From Clostridia bacterium (GTDB lineage Bacteria; Bacillota; Clostridia; Christensenellales; Borkfalkiaceae), in NCBI GenBank assembly GCA_017463145.1, contig JAFTPR010000016.1:1-50907 (forward strand): 50,907 bases of DNA. Direction: 5' to 3'. The position numbers and the translations under genes were made by a program. Positions 43,953 through 50,907 of this stretch are shown here, one piece after another; the stretch's first letter is position 1, and each line of letters opens with the position of its first letter. The notes below the pieces were generated by a model. The model made no database searches. It was not told where the DNA came from and worked only from the letters and a program-made list of their open reading frames with translations.

Positions 43953-44846
43953 ATGAAAAGCGGATATATAGCAGTTATCGGCAGAGCGAACGCAGGGAAA
44001 AGCACGCTCATCAACGTAATGGTAGGGGAAAAGGTTTCGATTGTTTCCCCCAAACCCCAAACCACGCGGGACCGTATCTTGGGCGTATTGACGGAGGACG
44101 ATTATCAAATCGTTTTCGTGGATACGCCGGGGATTTACAAGGCGCGCAACGCCTTGACGGATATGATGATGCGTACGACGGAAACAAGCGCGAAGTCGGT
44201 GGATTATATCCTGTACGTAGTGGACGGGCACGACGGGATAGCGGACGAGGATTTCGAGCTGATGAAAAAGTACAAAGCGCTCGGGTTGCCAATGGCTGTT
44301 GCATATACGAAAATCGACATTATGCCCAAGGAGAATATTCCCCTCGATATGGCAAAATTTGCCGATTCGGGGCTGGATCTCGACGTGTTCCCCGTTTCTG
44401 CGCGGAAGGGCAAAAACGTCAATGCGCTCAAAAAATTCCTTGCGGAAAAAATGCCCGAGGGCGAAAAGGTGTTTCAGCAGGATATCGTATCGGATAAGAG
44501 TGAACGGTTTATGATCGCGGAAATTATGCGCGAAAAGATTTTGCTTAAATTCGATAAGGAAATTCCGCACGGTATTGCGATTGTCATCAACACGTTCGAG
44601 CAAAACGAACGGGGCGTGTACGAGGTGAATCTTGATATCGTCTGTGAAAGAGCGGGGCATAAGGCAATCCTTATCGGCAAGCAAGGCAAGGCGATTAAGG
44701 AGGTTTCCTCCTTTGCCCGTCAGGACATGGAAAAGTTCCTCGGCGCAAAAGTGTTTTTGACGACGTTCGTCAAGGTCAAGGAAGAATGGCGCGACCGTCC
44801 CGCGCTTCTCAAAGAATACGGCTATGAAGACTTGCGCGGCGATTAA
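43953..44846 (+). CDS. era: GTPase Era
   Basis: Essential GTPase that binds 16S rRNA during 30S assembly. 297 residues: G1 GRANAGKST (10-18), DTPGIY (57-62), G4 TKID (119-122) and a C-terminal KH domain with GHKAILIGKQGKAIKEV. Two deviations: the G1 loop has GRANAGKS instead of GRPNVGKS, and G4 is TKxD instead of NKxD. Both are conservative. AAAGGAG lies 11 nt upstream. Confidence 0.95.
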   Translation: MKSGYIAVIGRANAGKSTLINVMVGEKVSIVSPKPQTTRDRILGVLTEDDYQIVFVDTPGIYKARNALTDMMMRTTETSAKSVDYILYVVDGHDGIADEDFELMKKYKALGLPMAVAYTKIDIMPKENIPLDMAKFADSGLDLDVFPVSARKGKNVNALKKFLAEKMPEGEKVFQQDIVSDKSERFMIAEIMREKILLKFDKEIPHGIAIVINTFEQNERGVYEVNLDIVCERAGHKAILIGKQGKAIKEVSSFARQDMEKFLGAKVFLTTFVKVKEEWRDRPALLKEYGYEDLRGD

Positions 44847-44874
44847 GCCCGTTCTCGCATAATTCGTTTTCGTT

Positions 44875-44895
44875 CTCCGCAAAATAATGGCGGAG
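44875..44895 (+). other. Hairpin covering the yqzL ribosome site
   Basis: CTCCGC (44875-44880) pairs with GCGGAG (44890-44895), which includes the start of the GGAGGGGG ribosome site of yqzL. Confidence 0.35.
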
Positions 44896-44905
44896 GGGGA
44901 AAAGT

Positions 44906-45019
44906 ATGCGGGATAAACACGAGGAAAACCAAGCGGCGAAAACGGCTTGGGAATTGTTTGAAAAAACGGGTAGCGTAAGCTATTATATGCTGTATTACGA
45001 TTTGATGCGAAGAAAGTGA
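44906..45019 (+). CDS. yqzL: YqzL-like small protein
   Basis: 37 residues, ATG at 44906, TGA at 45017. The core AWELFEKTGSVSYYMLYYDL matches the YqzL-like family (PF14006 pattern WxxFxxTGxxxxYLLY). In B. subtilis yqzL sits between era and recO, exactly as here, which supports the call. The ribosome site is a strong GGAGGGGGA. Function unknown. Confidence 0.8.
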   Translation: MRDKHEENQAAKTAWELFEKTGSVSYYMLYYDLMRRK

Positions 45020-45035
45020 GAAAAGGTGCGGAGAA

Positions 45036-45776
45036 ATGGAAGTCAAGACGGAAGCAATCGTTTTAAAGACTGTCGATTATAAGGATAACGACAAGTTATT
45101 GACTTTATTTTCTCCTACGCTTGGGAAGATTACCGCGGGCGCGCGCGGTGTGAAAAAGCCCAAGGCAAAACTTGCTTTTTCCGCACAACCTTTTTGCTTT
45201 GCGGAATACGTGCTCGCCGAAAAAGGCGGGCGGTATACCGTAACTGCCGCGTATCTGCACGAGAGCTTTTTCGAGCTTCGCGCGGATATTTCGCGGTACT
45301 TCGCCGCTTGCGCGTGCGCGGAGGTCTGCCGAGAACTTTCTCTCGAAAACGAACGATATGAGGGTATGTTTATTGCGTTTATCGAGTTGTTGAAAGCCTT
45401 GTGTATGACGGAAGAGGACGAAGCGGAAGCGTTGATAAGCTTCCTTTTAATCGCGTTGTCGGAAAGCGGATATCCCCTCGATCTCTCGTATCTTGAAGAG
45501 TGTGGCGGGGATATCGGCGAAAAGCTTTGGTTCGATTTTTCGGACGGCCGTTTTACGACGTTCGAGCGTTGCACCGCAGGGGAGCGGGCAAGCGTATCGA
45601 CCTACCATACCTTGCGCAAATGCGCGGGATTAAGCTATGAAGAAAGTGCGCTTGCAGGCGGTAAAAAGCGCGCCTTGCGCCTGCTTAAAGCGTTCTTGCT
45701 CGAAAAAACGGAGCTTTCTTTCGATAGCTTAGGCGAGTTTATCCGTATGCTCGAAGACGAAACGGAAAAGATTTAG
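45036..45776 (+). CDS. recO: DNA repair protein RecO
   Basis: Part of the RecFOR pathway: anneals DNA and helps load RecA. 246 residues: N-terminal OB fold (KTEAIVLKTVDYKDNDKLLTLFS), then a helical C-terminal domain. The four-cysteine zinc motif seen in many RecO proteins is degraded here; only C170-like ECGG and ERC remain. recO and recF are both in this window. Starts 16 nt after yqzL. Confidence 0.92.
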   Translation: MEVKTEAIVLKTVDYKDNDKLLTLFSPTLGKITAGARGVKKPKAKLAFSAQPFCFAEYVLAEKGGRYTVTAAYLHESFFELRADISRYFAACACAEVCRELSLENERYEGMFIAFIELLKALCMTEEDEAEALISFLLIALSESGYPLDLSYLEECGGDIGEKLWFDFSDGRFTTFERCTAGERASVSTYHTLRKCAGLSYEESALAGGKKRALRLLKAFLLEKTELSFDSLGEFIRMLEDETEKI

Positions 45777-45786
45777 GAGAAAATTT

Positions 45787-47343
45787 ATGACGAAAAAAGA
45801 GAAACAAAAAGCTGGCGAGAACCTTATTAAGGAATTGCTCGCCGAAAAGAGTTATACTCCCGCAGAGCTGATTGATAGGGCTGCCCTTGTGTATACGGAG
45901 CGCTTCGGCGATACGTCCGATAACCCCAACGACGTGAAAGGACGTATCGGTTCTATCCTCGATACCATGAAAAAGGATGAGGGGAGCGGTTTGCAATTCG
46001 ACGGGGGCGTGTATGCGCTGAAAGTGGAGAAACCTGTAAAAGCGAAGCGGACGGCAAAGAAGAAAACGGAAGCGGAAACGACGGAAAAGACGGAGGAGAA
46101 GCCCGTTAAAAAACGTGTGACCAAAAAGAAAGCGGAAACGGAAGCGAAGACGGAGGAACAGGAAAAGGAAAAGACTGCGCCTATGCCCGCAACGCCTACG
46201 TTGCAGCCGATTGCGCCCGTTGTACCCGTTACGCCCGACGTTGCGCCCGAGCCTATACCCAAAAAACGGGGCAGAAAAGCAAAGTCGGAAAAGGTTGAGG
46301 CGGTGAAAACAGAAGAAAAACCCGTGGAAGTGAAAACGGAAACGGTCGGTGAGGCGAAACCCGCAGCCAAAGCAGAGGAAGTAAAAGCCGCGCCTGCGCC
46401 CGAAGTCGAAGAAAAGAAACCCAAAGTCGAGGAAAAGACAGAGGTTTTGTCTAAGGAACGTGCAGACGTTTCCCCCAAAGGTACGGTAATGGATATGAGC
46501 TTCCTGTTCGGGGATATCAAGCCGAAAAAGGAAGAGAATAAACAAGCGGAACAGCCGCAAAAAGCCAAATACGAAGCGGTGAAAGCCGAAATCAAAACGG
46601 AAGCGCCCAAGCAAGTAGCGGAAACAGGAAAAAAGGACATTCAAGCTGTACCTGCCCCCGCGCCTGTGAAAAAAATGGAGCAAGCCGCTCCCGTGCAAAA
46701 AGCGGACAAGCCCAAGGAAACGCCCAAAAAACCCGCGCAGGAAAGCCGTATCGTAAAGGCAACGCGCGGCAATAATGCCCGTCCTCGCGTACTGACGGCA
46801 GACGAGAAGTTGCAGGAGGCGTTTTTAAACAGATTGCACCGCCTTGGCGGGGAGTATTTCGAGTATTATTCCGTGTATTTATTGGAAAAATATTCAAGAA
46901 GGAACGGCAGAAGATTAGAGGGCTTGAAAATCAACGGCGGCGATCACGACGGCGGTATCGACGGGGAGTTGGAACTGACGGATATATTGGGTTTTAGAGA
47001 AACGATCTACATACAGGCGAAAAATTGGGACCCTGACAAGGGTGACGAAAAGCTGTGGGTCGTAGGGGAAACGCTGTTGCAACAATTTATCGGCGCTTGC
47101 GTGTGCCGACAAGCCAAACAGGGCAAACAAAATTGCAGAGGTATCTTTATTACGACCTCCCGTTTCACACCCGAAGCAAAACGGATTTTGGACGAAACGG
47201 GCGATAATTTCGTGGGCTACGACGGCTCGGATTTATACGAAACGGCAAAAGAGTGTGGTTTTGGCGTTGTAAAGAAGAACGGAGAATGGATACTCGACGA
47301 GGAATTGCTTTCGGGTGAAAGAGCATTCTTTAATATGTTATAA
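45787..47343 (+). CDS. Mrr-type restriction endonuclease-like protein with a winged-helix N-terminus and a long low-complexity linker
   Basis: 518 residues in three parts. Residues 1-80 look like a winged-helix domain (KSYTPAELIDRAAL...). Residues 81-330 are a Lys/Glu/Pro/Ala-rich, presumably disordered linker with an AT-hook-like PKKRGRKAK (158-166) and one hydrophobic island MDMSFLFGDI (235-244). Residues 335-518 form an Mrr catalytic domain: EYFEYYSVYLLEKY, GGDHDGGIDG (D392) and YIQAKNW (Q410, K412). The PD-(D/E)xK residues are intact. It starts 10 nt after recO with AGGAG, so it shares the repair operon. No methyltransferase is nearby. Function: DNA cleavage or repair inferred, not shown. 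Confidence 0.8.
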   Translation: MTKKEKQKAGENLIKELLAEKSYTPAELIDRAALVYTERFGDTSDNPNDVKGRIGSILDTMKKDEGSGLQFDGGVYALKVEKPVKAKRTAKKKTEAETTEKTEEKPVKKRVTKKKAETEAKTEEQEKEKTAPMPATPTLQPIAPVVPVTPDVAPEPIPKKRGRKAKSEKVEAVKTEEKPVEVKTETVGEAKPAAKAEEVKAAPAPEVEEKKPKVEEKTEVLSKERADVSPKGTVMDMSFLFGDIKPKKEENKQAEQPQKAKYEAVKAEIKTEAPKQVAETGKKDIQAVPAPAPVKKMEQAAPVQKADKPKETPKKPAQESRIVKATRGNNARPRVLTADEKLQEAFLNRLHRLGGEYFEYYSVYLLEKYSRRNGRRLEGLKINGGDHDGGIDGELELTDILGFRETIYIQAKNWDPDKGDEKLWVVGETLLQQFIGACVCRQAKQGKQNCRGIFITTSRFTPEAKRILDETGDNFVGYDGSDLYETAKECGFGVVKKNGEWILDEELLSGERAFFNML

Positions 47344-47429
47344 GTAAAAAGGTTTTGAACGTCTTGCACAAAAGGCGTAAAAAAATCCAATAAAAAAACA
47401 AAAAATTTCCAAAAAGCGGGTCGAAAGGC

Positions 47430-47458
47430 TTGATATTTCTTGTGTTTTATTATAAAAT
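47430..47458 (+). promoter_or_regulatory. Putative sigma-A promoter of ppdK
   Basis: TTGATA (47430-47435), 17-bp spacer, TAAAAT (47453-47458). Weaker than other promoters in the window. Nothing else is coding in 47344-47564. Confidence 0.5.
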
Positions 47459-47469
47459 GATATATGGCT

Positions 47470-47511
47470 AAAACGGACTTGCGCCTCAAAGATGTAGGGC
47501 GCGAGCGTTTT
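47470..47511 (+). other. Terminator-like hairpin in the ppdK leader
   Basis: AAAACG (47470-47475) pairs with CGTTTT (47506-47511), and CTTGCGCC (47478-47485) with GGCGCGAG (47498-47505), a near-continuous 14-bp stem with a 2-nt bulge. TTTTT overlaps the end. If the upstream promoter is real, this would be a leader attenuator. Confidence 0.45.
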
Positions 47512-47564
47512 TGCGGTTAAAATATGCTAAAAAAGAAAAAAATTAACTTGGAGGAAGTATAACT

Positions 47565-50210
47565 ATGGCAAAAAAGTATTGCTATCTCTTCACGGAAGGT
47601 AACGCAAAAATGCGTGAGATCCTCGGCGGCAAAGGCGCGAACCTTGCGGAAATGACCAATATCGGTCTTCCCGTGCCTCAGGGCTTCACGATTTCGACGG
47701 AAGCTTGTACGCAATATTATGAAGACGGTAGACAGATCAACCCCTCTATTCAGGCGGAGATCATGGAGTATATCGAAAAGATGGAAAACATCTGCGGTAT
47801 GAAATTCGGTGACAAGGAAAATCCCTTGCTCGTTTCCGTACGTTCAGGCGCGCGCGCTTCCATGCCCGGCATGATGGACACGATTTTGAACCTTGGTTTG
47901 AACGAAGAAGTTGTCAATACGTTGGCAACGAAATCGGGCAATCCCCGTTGGGCTTGGGACTGCTATCGCCGCTTTATTCAGATGTTCTCGGACGTCGTTA
48001 TGGAAGTAGGCAAGAAGTATTTCGAGAAGCTTATCGACGAAATGAAAGAAAAGAAAGGCGTTACGCAGGACGTAGAGCTTGACGCAGACGATTTGAAAGC
48101 GCTTGCAAACCAATTCAAGGCAGAGTACAAAAAGCAACTCGGCAAAGAATTCCCCAACGATCCCAAAGAACAGCTCTTCGAGGCGGTTAAAGCGGTATTC
48201 CGTTCTTGGGACAACCCTCGTGCGAACATCTACCGTATGGACCACGATATCCCTTACAGCTGGGGTACGGCAGTCAACGTACAGATGATGGCATTCGGTA
48301 ATATGGGCGAAACTTCGGGTACGGGTGTTGCGTTCACGCGTAATCCCGCAACGGGCGAAAAGGGTCTTATGGGTGAGTTTCTCACCAACGCGCAAGGCGA
48401 AGACGTTGTTGCAGGTGTTCGTACCCCGATGCCTATCGAGCAAATGAAAGAGGTATTCCCCGAAGTATACGCGCAGTTCTTGAAGGTTTGCGAAATCCTT
48501 GAAAACCATTACCGCGATATGCAGGATATGGAGTTCACCATTCAGGATAAGAAGTTGTATATGCTGCAAACCCGTAACGGTAAGAGAACGGCTGCGGCGG
48601 CTATCAAGATTGCTTGCGATTTGATTGACGAGGGTATGATTACGGAACAGGAAGCGCTTATGCAGATTGATGCTAAATCGCTCGATATGTTGCTTCACCC
48701 TCAATTCGACGCGAAAGCGCTTAAAGACGCAGACAAGAACAACGTTGTTGGCAAAGGTATTGCGGCTTCCCCCGGCGCGGCTGCGGGTAAGATTGTGTTC
48801 ACGGCAGAAGACGCTGTTGTAGAGGGCAAGAAAGGCGAGAAAGTTATTCTCGTAAGATTGGAAACTTCCCCCGAAGATATCGAGGGTATGAAATATTCGC
48901 AAGGTATCTTGACGGTACGTGGCGGTCAAACCTCTCACGCGGCAGTTGTTGCCCGCGGTATGGGTACGTGCTGTGTTTCCGGTTGCGGCGATATCAAGAT
49001 GCACGAAGAAGAGAAGTGGTTCGAGCTTGCGGGCAAGATTTTCAAGGAAGGCGACGTGCTTTCGCTTGACGGTTCGACGGGTACGATCTACGATTGCTTG
49101 ATCAAAACTGTTCCCGCAGACCCTAACTCCGGTTACTTCGGACGTATTATGGAACTTGCGGATAAATATAAGGCGCTCGGCGTAAGAACGAATGCGGACA
49201 CGCCCGCAGATGCAAAACAAGCGGTTGCGTTTGGCGCGCAGGGTATCGGTCTTTGCCGTACGGAGCATATGTTCTTCGATCCCGCAAGAATCGGTGCATT
49301 CAGAGAAATGATCTGCTCGGATACGGTAGAAGAAAGAGAAGCGGCGCTTGCGAAGATTGAACCTATGCAACAAGCTGACTTCGAGGGCTTGTTCGAGGCG
49401 CTCGGCGGCTACCCCGTAACCATTCGTTTCCTCGATCCCCCTCTGCATGAGTTCGTGCCTACGGCGGAAGAGGATATTGCTGCGCTTGCAAAAACGCAGA
49501 ATAAGACGGTTGCGCAAATCAAAGATATTATTGCTTCCTTGCACGAATTTAACCCGATGATGGGTCACCGTGGCTGCCGTTTGACGGTTACGTATCCCGA
49601 AATTGCGGTTATGCAGACGAAAGCTGTTATCAAAGCAGCGATTAACGTTGTGAAGAAACACCCCGATTGGACGCTTGTTCCCGAAATCATGATTCCGCTT
49701 ACGGGCGAAACGAAAGAGTTGAAGTTCGTAAAAGATATCGTTGTTAAGACGGCAGAGGAAGTTATCAAGGCTTCGGGCGTTGCGCTTAAATACGAAGTTG
49801 GTACAATGATCGAAATTCCCCGTGCGTGCTTGACGGCGGAAGAGATTGCAAAAGAGGCGGAATTCTTCTGCTTCGGTACGAACGACTTGACGCAAATGAC
49901 GTTCGGGTTCTCCCGTGACGACGCAGGTAAATTCTTGCCCGCATACTATGCGAACAAGATTTACGAATCCGATCCGTTCGCAAGATTGGATACGACGGGT
50001 GTCGGTCAGCTTATGGAAATGGCAGTTGTAAACGGTAAGAAAGCTCGTCCTGAAATGCATTGCGGCATTTGCGGCGAACACGGCGGCGATCCTTCGTCCA
50101 TCGAGTTCTGTCATTCGATCGGGCTTAGCTACGTTTCTTGCTCGCCTTACCGCGTTCCCATTGCAAGATTGTCCGCAGCTCAAGCGAATATCAAAAACCC
50201 TCGCCAATGA
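47565..50210 (+). CDS. ppdK: Pyruvate, phosphate dikinase
   Basis: Reversibly makes phosphoenolpyruvate, AMP and pyrophosphate from pyruvate, ATP and phosphate; in anaerobes often used in glycolysis. 881 residues with an N-terminal nucleotide-binding domain (GGKGANLAEM), central phosphohistidine domain with GGQTSHAAVVARGMG (H458) and a C-terminal TIM barrel with GICGEHGGDP around the catalytic cysteine. It has a clear own terminator. A GGAGGAAG precedes the ATG. An 800-codon open antisense frame is a codon-bias artefact. Confidence 0.97.
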   Translation: MAKKYCYLFTEGNAKMREILGGKGANLAEMTNIGLPVPQGFTISTEACTQYYEDGRQINPSIQAEIMEYIEKMENICGMKFGDKENPLLVSVRSGARASMPGMMDTILNLGLNEEVVNTLATKSGNPRWAWDCYRRFIQMFSDVVMEVGKKYFEKLIDEMKEKKGVTQDVELDADDLKALANQFKAEYKKQLGKEFPNDPKEQLFEAVKAVFRSWDNPRANIYRMDHDIPYSWGTAVNVQMMAFGNMGETSGTGVAFTRNPATGEKGLMGEFLTNAQGEDVVAGVRTPMPIEQMKEVFPEVYAQFLKVCEILENHYRDMQDMEFTIQDKKLYMLQTRNGKRTAAAAIKIACDLIDEGMITEQEALMQIDAKSLDMLLHPQFDAKALKDADKNNVVGKGIAASPGAAAGKIVFTAEDAVVEGKKGEKVILVRLETSPEDIEGMKYSQGILTVRGGQTSHAAVVARGMGTCCVSGCGDIKMHEEEKWFELAGKIFKEGDVLSLDGSTGTIYDCLIKTVPADPNSGYFGRIMELADKYKALGVRTNADTPADAKQAVAFGAQGIGLCRTEHMFFDPARIGAFREMICSDTVEEREAALAKIEPMQQADFEGLFEALGGYPVTIRFLDPPLHEFVPTAEEDIAALAKTQNKTVAQIKDIIASLHEFNPMMGHRGCRLTVTYPEIAVMQTKAVIKAAINVVKKHPDWTLVPEIMIPLTGETKELKFVKDIVVKTAEEVIKASGVALKYEVGTMIEIPRACLTAEEIAKEAEFFCFGTNDLTQMTFGFSRDDAGKFLPAYYANKIYESDPFARLDTTGVGQLMEMAVVNGKKARPEMHCGICGEHGGDPSSIEFCHSIGLSYVSCSPYRVPIARLSAAQANIKNPRQ

Positions 50211-50226
50211 TTGAATAAACAAAAAA

Positions 50227-50252
50227 GCGGACTTGCTGACAAGCAAGCCCGC
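50227..50252. terminator. Terminator between ppdK and the XRE regulator
   Basis: GCGG (50227-50230) with CCGC (50249-50252) and CTTGC (50232-50236) with GCAAG (50243-50247), one mismatch between the two stems. TTTTT follows on the plus strand and AAAAAA precedes, so it can serve both convergent genes. Confidence 0.8.
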
Positions 50253-50270
50253 TTTTTGTTTGGAGGTAAA

Positions 50271-50492
50271 TTAATAAATATCGAATAAGTCGTTGGGGGT
50301 AATATCCAACCGGTTGCATAAATAGACAATTTTTTCGTAATCCAATTCGATTTTACCCGTTTCGTATTCACTGTAATCCGATTGGTATTTGTGCAATTCA
50401 GCCGCTAAGGCTTTTTGCGTTAAACCTTTTGCTTTTCGCGCACTTTTCAAATTGTCCCCTACAATCTTCGCTATCTCCATTGCGCTTTTCAT
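50271..50492 (-). CDS. XRE-family transcriptional regulator (HTH_3)
   Basis: 73 residues, a bare Cro/CI-type helix-turn-helix (about 10-66) with LKSARKAKGLTQKALAAEL and the YETGKIELDYEKI segment. The ATG at 50492 follows AGGAGGA on the minus strand. It is divergent from a membrane protein gene and the gap has repeated TCCTATA boxes, so it is probably a repressor of both. Confidence 0.85.
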   Translation of the reverse strand: MKSAMEIAKIVGDNLKSARKAKGLTQKALAAELHKYQSDYSEYETGKIELDYEKIVYLCNRLDITPNDLFDIY

Positions 50493-50500
50493 AAAAATCC

Positions 50501-50569
50501 TCCTATAAATATAAAAATTATAGACAAAATTCCTATAAAATACTTGACATATAGGGAAAAATCCTATAT
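50501..50569. promoter_or_regulatory. Operator-like TCCTATA repeats in the divergent gap
   Basis: TCCTATA at 50501, 50531 and 50562, spaced 30 and 31 bp. The last is one arm of an inverted repeat ATATAGG (50549-50555) and CCTATAT (50563-50569), which lies between the -35 and -10 boxes of the rightward promoter. The first overlaps the XRE ribosome-site region. Confidence 0.6.
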
Positions 50570-50572
50570 AAT
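50544..50572 (+). promoter_or_regulatory. Consensus sigma-A promoter of the rightward membrane protein gene
   Basis: TTGACA (50544-50549), 17-bp spacer, TATAAT (50567-50572). The spacer holds an inverted repeat, a likely repressor site. On the other strand a TATAAT (50517-50522) could serve the XRE gene, but without a good -35. Confidence 0.75.
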
Positions 50573-50602
50573 AATACTACATTTTACAACGGAGGTATTT
50601 TT

Positions 50603-50907
50603 ATGACACCCTTAAAACAAATCTTGAAGAAAAATAAAATCATTACGTGGGTTTGCATAGGCATTACGATTTTGTTTGTCGTATTGCAATGCGTGCTGGG
50701 CGGGTACTGGATTGCAGGCTCTATTTTTGGCGGGCTTATGATTTACGGAAGCGTGGTGGTGAACGGCAAGCGTATTCGGCGTTCGTTTTGCCCTTCCTGT
50801 GAAGAACAATACGATTACGAAACTGACGTCGCATGGGAGTGCGTACACGTGGAAACGACCGCCCGCAAGCAAAAAGCGGACGTGGAAGTAGCGTGTACTT
50901 GCCACGC
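50603..50907 (+). CDS. Membrane protein with a four-cysteine zinc-ribbon tail, 3' end missing
   Basis: The frame runs off the right edge, so 101 complete codons are visible. Two hydrophobic helices (about 12-32 and 35-53) are followed by a cytosolic part with CPSC (C63, C66) and CTC (C98, C100), a likely metal-binding site. GGAGG lies just upstream of the ATG. Divergent from the XRE gene. I do not recognise a family. Confidence 0.7.
   Translation, partial: MTPLKQILKKNKIITWVCIGITILFVVLQCVLGGYWIAGSIFGGLMIYGSVVVNGKRIRRSFCPSCEEQYDYETDVAWECVHVETTARKQKADVEVACTCH

Noticed and set aside
47844..50246. 800-codon open frame antisense to ppdK
   Set aside because: It mirrors the codon bias of ppdK, has no ribosome site and encodes no recognisable domain. 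The same applies to the long antisense frames opposite asnS and the ABC genes.

Overview
The window looks like a piece of a spore-forming Clostridia (Bacillota) chromosome. It carries the sporulation genes spoIIGA-sigE, sipL, veg, yqfC-yqfD and yqzL. Gene orders are Gram-positive (rnc-smc-ftsY; trmD-rbgA-rnhB-yraN; phoH-pgpH-ybeY-era-yqzL-recO). Promoters are near-consensus sigma-A and the Shine-Dalgarno (SD) sites are strong. The species cannot be named from sequence alone. Nearly all of it is core chromosome. I saw no tRNA or rRNA genes, no CRISPR array, no insertion sequence with a transposase, and no prophage.

Layout. 1-4.7 kb: the 3' part of a UvrD/Rep-like helicase with an embedded DEDDh exonuclease, a convergent rubrerythrin, cardiolipin synthase and a small zinc-ribbon membrane protein. 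4.7-5.2 kb: a gene-poor patch with an array of small hairpins. 5.2-11.9 kb: clpB, then a heterodimeric ABC exporter followed by a MITE-like inverted-repeat element. 11.9-16.3 kb: dnaA-mnmG on the minus strand, divergent from recF, with no dnaN between. 16.4-25.0 kb: a VanW-domain protein, asnS, plsX-rnc-smc-ftsY. 25.0-29.1 kb: an ABC-2 type transporter pair, trmD, rbgA, rnhB, yraN. 29.2-32.6 kb: spoIIGA-sigE, veg (opposite strand) and sipL. 32.6-39.7 kb: ispE, an unknown two-TM protein, a second heterodimeric ABC exporter and a CLC chloride transporter. 39.7-47.3 kb: yqfC-yqfD-phoH-pgpH-ybeY-era-yqzL-recO and an Mrr-type nuclease with a long low-complexity linker. 47.4-50.2 kb: ppdK. 50.2-50.9 kb: a small XRE regulator divergent from a zinc-ribbon membrane protein that runs off the end.

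How the parts fit. SigE (made inactive and processed by SpoIIGA) probably drives yqfC-yqfD from a sigma-E-like promoter seen upstream of yqfC. A Spo0A-box-like sequence lies upstream of spoIIGA. SipL and YqfC/YqfD are mother-cell proteins. The other long operons are translation, chromosome segregation and repair genes joined by ATGA overlaps. The observations I would look at first are the exonuclease inserted in helicase subdomain 2B, the Mrr nuclease in the recO operon, the PgpH homologue without its extracellular domain, and the spaced operator-like repeats between the divergent genes at the right end.
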